Shown here: positions 51,901 to 62,699 of the stretch, piece by piece
How the letters are laid out: the number at the start of each line of letters is the position of its first letter
How positions within the stretch are numbered: position 1 is the first letter of the stretch
Source: Scatophagus argus
Lineage: Eukaryota; Chordata; Actinopteri; Scatophagidae
Direction of reading: 5' to 3'
Assembly (NCBI RefSeq): GCF_020382885.2
Contig: NC_058515.1
Location: 11,515,223-11,579,222, forward strand
Length of the DNA stretch: 64,000 nt
Notes under the pieces: model-generated
What the model was told of the DNA's origin: nothing
Seen by the model: the letters and a program-made list of their open reading frames with translations, nothing else
The model's database searches: none
Translations under genes and position numbers: made by a program

Positions 51901-54900
51901 CTGAAATTAGATCATTTGTCCTCCATCAAGACTATCGTTTCTCCCTAAACAGTCAGTCAGTGAACTGATAAGGATAAAAGGCATCAGCTGGACTGTTGGG
52001 AGTGGGATCTGGAGGCTGAAGGAGGGAGCAGTCAGCATGTCAGGCTCACACTGGAGTCCCATTAGCTCCTCATCCTCCCCTGCTCGCTCCGTCTGCAGTC
52101 ATTTAGCAAACATTCGACTCTTGCTGAGATGACACAGCTGCCACTGTAACCTGTCCTGGCCTTTTCTGCGTGTGGTGTGTGTTTCCGCTGGCTCTGTTTG
52201 TGCCCTGTCACTTTTTGTGTTTACCCGCGGGGAGGGGAGGGGTGGGGGGTGTAACTTGCAACTTTGGTGGTTTTCATGCGTTTTGGCTCAGCTTTGTTCT
52301 AACTTTAACCTAACCATCGAATGAGCTGAAAAATACGTGTCCATGTGGATCATAACAGGTTGATATTTTACACGAGCGTGGCCTCCACCTGAATGCGTCA
52401 TTGTGTGTTTTTTGCATACCTGCCACTATCGGACATGCAGCCTCTGTTTGCTCCAGCCTCTGATTCAATAGCAGCTGGTGAACTGCAATTGTGTCATTTT
52501 TCAAGGGCATGTTTGCTTTATATTCGAGTCAGACACCGTTGTATCCTGTGGTGGAGCACTACCAGAGAATGGACCCTTCTCGAGTGTGTGTGTGTGTGTG
52601 TGTGTGTTTGTGTTGGAGTGCTACCACTGTGCTTGTGGCATGACGGAGGAGGAGGAGGAGGGGAGGATGCGTGGATGGAGGGAAGGAGCGGAGATGGAGG
52701 GGGGTTTGGTAAAAGCACTCCAAATAAGGTCAAACTATTCCAGTCCTCCTCCGTTTGCTCTCACTGCCTTACTGGATGTCTGCTGCCCCTCATGACAAGT
52801 CGCTCTTGTCCTTTACTCCCCCACCATCCCTCTGGTTTGGCTACTTAACTCTGTCTCTTCATTTATGAGCTGCTCTCTGTTTTCCAATTCCTGTCGGCTC
52901 ACTTCCCCAAATGCCGTTAATGTTGGGGAGTCACAGCCGTCCCTGCTCCTCGTTTCTACCTCTGCCATGACTTCCCTCACTGTATATTTTGCACTATCAT
53001 AGCCACAGTAGCAGATGGAAATAGCACAGAGAGGAAGTATCTGCCAGCAGCGTGTGTGTGTGAGTGAGCACGTTGTCCTTGCACATGCATGTGTTCCTTC
53101 CTTTTTTTACTCAGCCAAAATTGCACAACGATATCTCAACATAACTGAAAAACACTGCAGTTTCTTAGATACGGAGGAAGTGCGCATAAACACAAGCGCA
53201 ACGCCAGGTTTCACCCCATAAAACCCCTCTTGATTGGGTTCTGCGTTAATGAAATGAAGCGTGATGCCTGCTTGCTTGTCTGCCACATTCCCCGAATGGA
53301 AAAAAATATGTTTTCATAATTTCTCATGCATCATTGTTGGGACTTTACTCTGTGAACAGGCATCATTTTATCAAATGCACACACACATCTGTGTATCTGA
53401 TGATGATGTGACTTTTTACTGCAAACTACTGATTTAGTTATTTCTTAATTTACTGATTACTTTGTAATTTTATAAAAAAAAAAAAAAAAAAACATGGCCA
53501 TCAAAGTTACCTAAAGCACAGGTTGAAATTTTCACATTGCTTGTTGTGTTTAAATGTCAAATGTCAAATCAAAAATCAAATGTTTTACACACAAGAAAGG
53601 CCTTTATAATTAGACACATTTCACCCAAAATTTAATCAAACAACAAAGTCGTTAAAGTCCTTTAAACTTGGGTGTTGTGAAATGAAATTAAGTGGTTTTT
53701 AGTGTTTATCTGAAGCTTCTGTCTCTCTTCTTCTCTATGTTTATCCCTTCCTCTTCCCTCTGCAGTGAGGAAGAGAACCAGGAGCCTCTGGCTGTCGTCG
53801 GCTCCCCCTACTGGATGGCCCCTGAGGTTCTGCGAGGAGAGGTGTATAATGAGAAGGTACTGACTGATCCCTGCACTTGTTACCCGTCAGCTGCAGATTG
53901 TAGAGTTCAAGGTCCACAGTGGGTGTAATGAAGGCCAGTTAAATAAACCAAGGCAGTGATGCAAAGGCATAAATATTTCATAAATCAGTTGTGTCAAAGG
54001 CAAGTGGGTATTTGGTTATGTAAGAGGTTGTTCTTCTTGGCCAGGGTAATCAGATTTTCAGACCTTTGTGTCTACGATAAAATAAGTGACTACATAAGTT
54101 GGTTATAAGGCATATGCAGTTGTAACCTACGAGAGTTCTGAATTAGTAGCCCGTCTTGTCCTGTTATCCAAGTTTGTTATCCAGCTAGAAAACATATAAA
54201 TGAGAAAATAATTCCAATTTTTAATATGAATATGAGTGTTTTGTCAAGTCATTTCATTAAAAAGGAACAATAACTTTATATAGTTTGGTTAAATAAAAGT
54301 CGATAAACCCAATTACCTGAGCAGCCCAGAAAGTATGGACACTAGTAAGATATAAACTGCATGTGGTAATGCTCACATTTTTCTTTTTTTTTTGTTTTCT
54401 TAAAAATTTCTCTCTGCAGGTGGACGTGTTTGCATACGGGATCATCCTGTGTGAGATTATAGCGAGGATACAGGCCGACCCCGACATCCTGCCGCGCACT
54501 GAGGTACCAAAGACATTTTCATCGCACACTCATGAATCACATCTCAGATCACCTCTATATTTGAGAGAACTGTGGAGGGGGGGAAATGTTCATGTTAAAA
54601 TATTATTTATAATATGATGGCTTCTGGGGCAGGTTAGGTAACTCCGTCAGCATTTCAAAAGTGCCTCCAGCTCATGACTGTTGGGCAAGAAGCAATGTCA
54701 AAATGACTCTTTAAGCAACAGTTTCATTAGGCCAGAGATGATTTAGAAAAATATGGTGAATATCTCAGCTTGAATCAAACTGCTGACTGTAATGTTGGAC
54801 AGGAAGCTGGTTTTCTTAACTTCATAGAAGATTGCATGTCCCCAAAACTGCTGTTGCTAAAGGGCTCGAAATAACAAACAAAATACATGCAAGAATTGCT

Positions 54901-57289
54901 TCAATGACTTCAGTGCCTTTAGGATGTGTGTGCATGTGCTTTGTGAATCTCCTGCTCACCACAGAGACCAGGATCATTACCCCTATTCTACATTACATAC
55001 ATATTCTAAACTGGTTTTGAGTATGCTATGTGTTCAAACTGGAAAAGCAGCAAAAGAAAGTATCTTCAGAGCAGTCAAGGTCAGAATCTGTCAGTTTTGT
55101 CTTGTTTCTTGTTGCCAAAAAACAGTTAAAATTATTATAATAACAGCACACCTATAATGAAATACACTACATACATGTATTCATATTAATTCACATGTGC
55201 GTGAATTTAGGACACAGCATTGGTGTTTAACCCATGCGGACAGCCTTTGAAGAGAGCAGTACTCCCCCTTGTGGCCGTTTAACAGTACAGCAGTTGAAGC
55301 CATTTAACTGACCAGATCAAGCCATTTAAAAGGCTCTTACAATAAATATATATATTTTTTTTTTTAAAAAAGTCTGTTTGTCCAGAGGGAAAATCAATGC
55401 ACAGGCACAAATGTAATGAGTAATTTCATTTGTGTTTTTGTACAGGACTTTGGTCTGGATGTGGAGACCTTTCAGCACATGGTGGAAGACTGTCCTCCTG
55501 ACTTCCTGGAACTGGCCATCGCCTGCTGTAATGTAAGAAACACTCATCTGACTCACACACATGCTCAGTTCTTGGTTTAATTTGCTTTCTTTCCTCCCTG
55601 CCTCCCCTGTTTAGTCTGCAGTTCTCTCTCGGGGTCACTTTAACCTATTTTGATGATAGGGATGCAACCATCCACTTTTTTCCTTTTCCTTTCCTATCCG
55701 GCTCCTGAATTTGGATATTCGGTGATACAAAGTACTGACCTGACACCAGTGTTTAATAAGCTGTATGCATCACTGTGTAGAAGAGAGAGGGATCACTCTT
55801 TCATGTGTAAGGCATGCCAGAAATGTGTGATGAATAAGTTGGGAAGTATCCATCAACCTTCTGAAATCCAAGCCAGTTTTCTACCTGCTGTGCTTTGTTT
55901 GAGTTTGTGGATGACCAAATCGATCTTTCCTTCATTTCTTCTCTTTTAATCTGATGTTATTTGATTTCTCTCTCCTGCCAGATGAATGCAAAAGTCCGTC
56001 CATCCTTTTCCCAAATCGTAATGGAGCTGGAGAGGAGACAGGAGAGGAAGCAGAAGGACAAGCCAGCAGTGAAAGGTGAGTCATCAAACGCTCTGTCATC
56101 AGACCTGTTTGTTCCTGTACATTCATATCAAGCACCTTTCACTCTTCTTTTTTTTCTTTTCTTTAAAGCCATCTGTCCAGAGATTGACTTTCTCCGAAGG
56201 CGATCCCTCGGCTTCCCTTCCGATCCTCGCCTCTCCCGCAGCAAATCCGACATGCTCCACCCCCCAGACACGCCCCCCTCTGTTACCTTGGCAACTCCTG
56301 CTCGGGTCAACCCCTTCTCGCTGAGGGAGGACCTCAAGGGTGGCAAGATCAAGCTGTTCGACACTCCCAGCAAGTCTGTCATCTCCCTGACCTTCACCCT
56401 GCCTCCTCCACCGGACTGCGACGACCCCTCTGCATGCGACACGGACGCCGCTGACCAACCCAGGAGGCACAGGCGCTGCCACTCGCTGCCGTGTACACCT
56501 CCTCCACACCTCACATCAGCACCGAACACTGTCCTTACCGAGGAGGACTCCCCGTCTGATGTAGACACTGTAAATGATGAAACAAATGGAATGAATGAAA
56601 AAGAGAGACTCTTGGGAGAGGAAAAGGAGACCAGGGACGGGAGTGATTCAGGTCTTCCTCTGTCCCTTGAACCCCTGTCGCTGGACCTGCTGGACCAAGA
56701 GAAGGAGCATGAGGAAGAGGAAGGGGGGGAGGAGGAGCCCATGGACTGCACCAGCTCCCCGGACACACAAGACAGCACTTCATCTCCCTGCTCCAAACTC
56801 TCCCCTCCTCCGTCTCAGTCGTCAACTCCCCTCCAGTCTCCCACCCCATCCTTCTCAAACGGTTGGGGCTCGGCCATCTCCAACGGGCCCCCGTCCCTTC
56901 CTCCTCTCTCTCATTTGGACAACAAAAATGTGGTCGTGAGCCGACCCTTGGGGTGGAGCACAGCTCCCACCACAACCAACAACAACGGCTACCACTCCCC
57001 TCCCGGCGACCCTGCCGGTTCGTCCCCGTTCGGCTCCGGCAGCGGACACTCTCTGGATCAGGAGGAGGTGATCTCCTGTCCTGGCTGTTGCCTTGCTGGC
57101 CTTCGCTTCCCCTCGGTGTGTCTCAGAGCTCCACCACGCAGGAACCCCTATAAGAACCTGAACGGAGATCATGCAGCCTCACGTGGCCTGCTTTGTCCGG
57201 GACCCAAGGGCCTGCCTCCCTCTCCTACCCCCACAACTACGACCACCAGCCTGGAGCCGGGACTGTCCTTGCCGGGGGCGCAGACATAA
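36583..57289 (+). CDS. tesk1: Testis-specific (dual-specificity) protein kinase 1, 690 aa, 10 exons
   Basis: Exons: 36583-36777, 47703-47824, 48029-48077, 49480-49626, 50612-50694, 53766-53856, 54420-54503, 55446-55532, 55982-56075, 56169-57289; all phases join. The kinase domain has the P-loop GAGFFSEVF, Lys78 in MALKM, HRDLTSKN with Asp167, DFGLAEK with Asp188, activation-loop Ser212 in VVGSPYW, and [16 protein letters not shown] is typical of the LIMK/TESK group, which phosphorylates cofilin and controls actin. The long last exon carries [20 protein letters not shown], an acidic stretch, and a C-terminal cysteine motif ([11 protein letters not shown], ending LPGAQT). The end matches TESK1 (CPGCCLG to LPGARS in human) and is absent from TESK2. 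It is longer than human TESK1 (626 aa), mostly in the Ser/Pro/Glu-rich tail. Confidence 0.93.
36778..47702 (+). other. tesk1 intron 1 (10.9 kb)
   Basis: I found no supported gene in this intron on either strand. It contains (GT)n tracts at 39866-39902 and about 41549-41570, a (GAT)n patch near 41414-41434, (TCC)n near 45360-45390 and (GGA)n near 46171-46206. A unit around 43680-43700 shares a motif with 33488-33506. Such a long first intron commonly holds enhancers, but none can be identified by eye. Confidence 0.6.
39866..39902 (+). repeat. (GT)n microsatellite in tesk1 intron 1
   Basis: An uninterrupted GT run of about 18 units. Confidence 0.95.
49764..50090. mobile_element. Non-autonomous DNA transposon (MITE-like) in tesk1 intron 4
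   Basis: The ends are imperfect inverted repeats. The left end is ATATAGACTAAAGTATTGGG; the right end, read on the minus strand, is CTATATAGACAAAAGTATTG. The interior (GTGTGACCTCACAAATGCTC, GTTGTGGAAAGCCTTCACAG) belongs to a very common teleost repeat with these ends. The element is about 330 bp and has no coding capacity. I do not assign the superfamily with confidence. Confidence 0.75.
52580..52608 (+). repeat. (GT)n microsatellite in tesk1 intron 5
   Basis: A GT run of about 12 units, slightly interrupted at its 3' end. It lies near GGA-rich and GGGG-rich sequence. Confidence 0.85.
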
Positions 57290-57878
57290 ACTACCACTTC
57301 TCAACACCAAATACTCACAGAAAAGACACGTGGAAGCTCTTCACCAAAAGCTGTTTGCCGGAAATTAAGTGGGTCTTCTTAGAATTTGCACAGATTTTAA
57401 TTTAGCAATACCCTGCTTATTTTCCACACGTATGTTTTGGTGCTGAGCCGCTTCTGAGTGTCCCGATTGGTTGACTGAAATGCACACCAGGTTGACTTCG
57501 TCCCTGAAAGCTGTGGGACAACAAACTGGTGTCTTTGCTGGTGACTTGTGGCTTGTCGCTCTCTGCTGGGCTGAGGGTGACACAGTTTGGTGTTAGCAGT
57601 GCCTGCGTGGATCTGACTGATGATCTGCAGCGTCCAGAACTGTTCAGCATGAAAACACTCCAGTTTGCTGCCCCGTTGGTTAGATCTTGTATATTCTCAG
57701 CTGTAAAGATTCTCATGACTGATGATATTGATGATGATGATGATGCTGAAACGAGGAATGTTAAGCTTAGTATTATTACTGCTGCAATGATTTTTGATGT
57801 TTGGTGCTGTTTCTGAATGAACAGACAGTTTTGCTTTAATGTCTTCAATTATCAAGAGGTGTATGGTGCAGTGCAGGG

Positions 57879-57880
<2 letters not shown>

Positions 57881-57928
<48 letters not shown>

Positions 57929-57979
57929 TGGATTCAGTGTGAGAGGCTGGATGTGTGTGTGTGTGTGTGTGTGTGTGTG
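57881..57979 (+). repeat. Two (GT)n tracts in the tesk1 3' UTR
   Basis: GT runs at 57881-57927 and 57952-57979 are separated by a short unique spacer. They fall inside the predicted 3' UTR of tesk1, so the transcript would carry long GU runs. Confidence 0.95.
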
Positions 57980-58173
57980 GTCAAAGCATGGGCTGTACAC
58001 CGTTCTTTTGTTGCTGTATGATCTCTATTGGCTCTTCTGGTTGCCTGGTTTAAGCACTTCAACTGTATTACTGTTAATAAGGAAGCTATTGATGTCATTA
58101 TTACTTTTGGGAATGAATGGTCAAAGACCTCCTTAAGAGATGTACAGATTCTTATTATTTAAAGATGCCGTTG

Positions 58174-58179
58174 AATAAA
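58174..58179 (+). terminator. Polyadenylation signal of tesk1
   Basis: AATAAA lies 885 bases after the tesk1 stop. It is followed within about 35 bases by a GT-rich and then T-rich stretch (TGCTCCTGGTGGTATTATTT), the usual downstream element. Confidence 0.6.
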
Positions 58180-58229
58180 AATATAGAATGCAGAGATGTG
58201 CTCCTGGTGGTATTATTTGCTTTTTTTTT

Positions 58230-58901
58230 TTTTTTAATTAGCCACAGAAAATGAGGGATGATGTTGACTTTCGGTTCACCACTTTGATTTCATCTATCAG
58301 ATTGATTTTCATAAAACCAGATGTCATGGTGCATGGGGGGAATAAGATCCCATTACTTTTCCTCAACACGAGGTCGACATTTATGGTCATGATGATGGTT
58401 TTCATAACTTTGGCGACTCCTTAACTTCTCATTTAGTTCCATCGGTCATCTCTGCGTTTTAATTTGCTTAGTGCTTTTGTTTTATTCCTTCCATGCAACT
58501 TCATGAAATGAATTTATTTACCTATCTGTTGTTAATGTCAGCGATGATGATGCACATTTTCTGATCATCGGTTTTATATCGTTTTCATCAAACAGGTTAA
58601 TATTCTGCCTGCGTCTCAGTCTCTCAAACTTCTCATCCTCCTCCTAAGCAGATTACAGCCTTTCCTCTCTCTTACAAAATCACTGGCCTTCAATTAAATC
58701 CTTATCTCTCCACCCCTTTCATGCTCCCGCTGACTCCAGTCTGTCGTTCTCCCCTGCAGCGTATGCCATCTCCTCCTCAGGGTGTCTCTACGGGTGCATT
58801 TGTCTTGCTTTAAAAGGGAGTCGGTCACCTCCCGTACGGTACAGGCTGCAGTTAAGACGATCTCAGTCTCGCTGGTTTGATCCAGAGGTCACCAAGTTCC
58901 C
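58230..58901. promoter_or_regulatory. Interval between tesk1 and the cytokine receptor; likely promoter
   Basis: No gene is seen. A TATA-like TTTAAAA at 58809-58815 lies about 90 bases before the proposed receptor start codon and could drive it. Confidence 0.35.
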
Positions 58902-61781
58902 ATGGAGACGTCAGGTGTAAGTGTGAGTCAGTTGATGGAGGTGTGTTTCACAGTCACTCTGATTATTAAAGGTAAGTACTGAAGTTAATTTCAGAGTTTT
59001 TATTTGTGTTTTTTCTTTCTTTTATTGTATTTTTCAGTAGCCATTTCCTGTGTCTCAGTAAGCCATCCTGTCCTCAGTGGAAGCTCATGCTTGCAAGTGT
59101 TTAGAAAGTTGTGACAGTCAGACTTAAGGGGTCAATAAGCATCTGTGTGACTGTGCTATTTTGGTGTACGGGATTCGTGTGAACTTCCCAGGGTCGACTG
59201 GTTTAGTCTGCTACACTGCAGTGGAATCACTGGATTTAGGCTGCCTCCTGCAGTGGGATTGTCCCCATGCCAGTCCTAATACCACCTACACTGTGCAGAC
59301 AAAGACTCAGGGGTAAGTCCTACTGTCTGTGTCTGGGTCTGACAGTGTGTGTGTGTATGTGTGTGTGTGTGTGTGTTGTGCTGTAACTTCACACTCTATT
59401 TTTGCTGCAATAACTTATTATCTGCAGACATGGGACATTTTATCCTTTCACGTGCAACTTTTGTGTTCAATGTTATTGCAGCTTTCTTGCTTCTTCTTCT
59501 TCATTTGTGGTGGTTTGTTGCTTAATACATATGCTTACTGGTATTTTCTCATGGTATTTTTTGAGCATTTCACACTTTCTCAGCCTTTTGTTTCCCCTGC
59601 CCTAACTTGTTTAAAAATGTGCTGCTGGCATCAAATTCAGGATAAACGTATATTTACAAAAGTCACTGGTGTTGATGAGGGAAAGCATGGAATAACTTAC
59701 ATAATTTCAGTTTTCTGAAGGCTTTCAGTTGCTGAGGCATGATTTTGTCAGTGAAAAGCCTGTAATTTGAAGATATTCCTAAATTCCTACCGTCTGTTTT
59801 TGCTCATGCACATGCTGTGCCATACTGTGACTGTGTAATGTTGCAGGGACCCCTGGCAGGACGTGCCGTGGTGTGTCTGGGTCTCGTCCCGCAGCTGTGA
59901 CGTCTCTCAGATCTTTTGGAACTTTGAACTGTACAACATGATCCGTCTTGGTGTCCACCTCAGCCCCAGCTCCACCGTGTGGAACGAACCACGCAAGTTC
60001 GACTACAGTGACCTCAGTCAGTGACAGTCTGCAGTCCCTGTAATACACCACCTTTAAAAAAACAAAACAAAACTGTGATTCAGATCGCCCGCAGGTTTTC
60101 CTGTGTCTAGGTTCAGGAGTGCTGATTAGGAAAAACAACCGTAATGATCTTGGCTCAATGCTGCATTTGTTTTGAAGCCTTTAAAAGTACAACAACCTGC
60201 CTTAAAGTGTAATACGTAAGAATAACTAACATAACTAATGACTGTTCCTCTGCTCACTCCAGCCTTCAGCCCTCCCACTGTGTCAGTCTCTTTGCAAGAC
60301 GATCAGCTGTTGGTGAAGGTGCAGTTCCCATGTGCTGCCAACAGGAGGTGCTCTCTGGAGAGGTGCTGTCCCATCTCTGAGCTGATTGACCCCTGGACTA
60401 CAGTGACTGTATACAACAGGCTCAATCACTCTGAATATCAGGTCTGGAATATGTTTTCCCCTGTTTTTTGTGTTTATATATAAAACTAGATGGAAAGAAG
60501 GAAACTTTATTTAAAATTGGTTATCCATTATACGCTTGAAGTGTTTTTCCCTGCAAAAGTCTCATTGAGTAAACAAATGTTGAGTAAACTTGAATGTGGC
60601 TCAGTGCATCCAGTGACTACTCCAGTAGAACAGTGAAAGCTAATTCAGATGTTTCCATCCAGATTAAAACTGAAGTTTAACGCTGTGCAAAATAATGCAA
60701 CTTCAAGTCCGAGAGCATAAAATCGTAATCCACTTTTTTGCTTGTTAAAATCAGTGTCAGTTATTAAAATTTGTCCATGTCGGCTAACTGTTTCAGTGCT
60801 TTTAATTTGAAACTGCCACTGTAGAGCCGTACAGTTTGGAGCCAGGAAGTGGTGACCTATGTGGCCTTCCCTGGCTTGGCTCCAGGTCAGAACTACTGTG
60901 CTGTGGCCAACTTCTCCTTCCCTACCTTTTCCATGGCTGCTTCTTTGAAATCTGCCCCTCAGTGTGTTGAAACTGTTCCCAGATCAGGTGAGAGGAAGAC
61001 TGAAGATATGTCAAACATTAACTTTTTCAGCTACAGGCCGTTAAATCATGCCATGACCTTTAGAGTTTATTGTTAGGCAATAAGGTTGGGAGGCTGGGGT
61101 TAAAAGCTTTTGTCCCAGTTCAAAGGTGAATTTGATGCTAAGAAACTTTCAGGAATTTGCACAGACTCTTTTTGTTTACCTTAATCTATTCTACATTGTC
61201 CATGAAATTATACAGTTTGTCTGTTTGCTGGGGCCGTGATTTGTTTAACCCGTGTGTTCTCTCCTCAGGGCTGCTGCCCTTGATTTCTTTGGGAATTGGG
61301 CTGACTTTTATGCTCCTCGCTCCACTTCTCGCCATGTTTCTGCGAAGACCAAGACGAGCCGCGCCAACCGCTGAAAGTGAACCCAAGACGCCGGTACTTT
61401 TCCTTCACTTTATTTCTCTGCCTTTTTTTTCAGTATTCACACATAGACAATTGAACCCGTATTTCTTTCATTAAGGTGTCTGTTCACGATCCCGTCTCTT
61501 TGGTACCTCTGTCCCTGGTACCTGTCGATCCTGGTGACATCCATGTGGAGATCGCCGATGATCAAATCTCCATCGACTCCTCCTCCAGTCTTCCCTCCAA
61601 CCAGGACCAGACCTCGACCCTGGGAAACTCCAGTGGTCCTCTCTCCAGCTCAGGTGTGGCGCATTGGGACAGCGGTGGGATGGAGTTGGAGCGAGGCCTG
61701 GGCTCTGGAATCAGCATCCTGTCTGCATCTCACTCAGCTGACGAGACATGTGGGACAAAGGGAGACTGCATCTCACTGTGA
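58902..61781 (+). CDS. Class II cytokine receptor family protein (CRFB-type), about 367 aa, 7 exons
   Basis: Proposed exons: 58902-58971, 59222-59312 (or from 59192), 59847-60016, 60263-60441, 60825-60987, 61269-61393, 61476-61781. Intron phases are 1, 2, 1, 0, 1, 0; the first five match the class II (interferon/IL-10) receptor pattern. Two fibronectin-III-like domains follow a weak leader. D1 has LLQWDCP, NTTYTVQ and SCDVSQ; D2 has FPGLAPGQNYCAVANFSF and a closing SAPQCVE. A transmembrane helix (LISLGIGLTFMLLAPLLAMF) is followed by RRPRR and a roughly 115-residue tail. The tail is Ser/Asp-rich and contains no tyrosine, so it lacks STAT-docking tyrosines, which suggests an accessory (JAK-carrying) chain. 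There is no WSXWS, so it is not class I. I cannot name the orthologue. Exon 1 and the exon 2 acceptor are the least certain parts. Confidence 0.8.
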
Positions 61782-62329
61782 GTGTTGCTCTATAAAGACT
61801 GATGTCAGCAGGGGTCTGTAGGGCCAAGCTTCACATCATCAGTGTGCTGCAGTGGTTCTGTTCTAGGATTACTCAATACGTACTTGAAATACGGTACAGA
61901 AATACCAATACCATGTTTGCAATACTTTAGAAGCAAGAGCCATTACTTAAAATGTAAAACAGCCCAAATATATCTTAGACATAACGAGCATATTTTTAAA
62001 TTGCCAAAATTAAGATCTTGTTCTTATCAAAATCATTTGTTTACACGATTCATTTATGCAAGAAACTGACAAATGTGAATATATTGTTAGCAGCTCAAGC
62101 TGGAAATGAGTTTTCTTTGCGCTGAAAGGAGCCAGTTGGGAGGGTTCAGGCAGATAATTCAAATGCTTCTCGTTTGCCTCCCTAAAGAATGATGGAGCAC
62201 TGCCCGATTTTAATGAAGGTATACCGTAATTAAATTCAACCAGCACCTGCTGAATCTGGTCTGCATGACGTGCTTGTTTACTTTACTTTTATTCTTGTCT
62301 TTCCATTTGGTTTTCAAACCAGAGTGGGA

Positions 62330-62335
62330 AATAAA
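62330..62335 (+). terminator. Candidate polyadenylation signal of the cytokine receptor gene
   Basis: AATAAA lies about 550 bases after the stop. A second AATAAA at 62687-62692 is an alternative. Confidence 0.4.
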
Positions 62336-62699
62336 TTCATAATGACTGCTGTGCGAGGTCTGAAGTTATATGAAGTTGGCCAGCTGTCTTATGTGACAGA
62401 AAATGTAATATCTTTGTGTTTTGGACTGTTTGAAGACTTGGGTTTTTGGAAACTGTAGCAACATTTGCTCGATTATTTGAGAAGATAATCTGCAGCCTAA
62501 TCGATAATTATAAATAATGACTAAAGGTCAATAAGCTATAATGTATTGCAGGGAGGTTCAAACTCCATGACAGCAATGTGTGCTGAAATCTCTCTGAGAA
62601 AGATCTCTGACCTCTGACTGTCATTTCTCCAAGACCTTGGACTTGAATGGAGTCCATTATTAGGAAGATGAATGAAAACAATGTGCAATAAAGGTCACG

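Noticed and set aside
36583-57289. Assignment of the kinase to TESK2
   Set aside because: Kinase domains are similar and VNPFS...GGKIK occurs in both, but [16 protein letters not shown] and the C-terminal [14 protein letters not shown] are TESK1 features.
58902-61781. Class I cytokine receptor or tissue factor
   Set aside because: No WSXWS motif, and the 1-2-1-0-1 intron phases and D2 cysteine placement fit class II receptors. The long cytoplasmic tail does not fit tissue factor.
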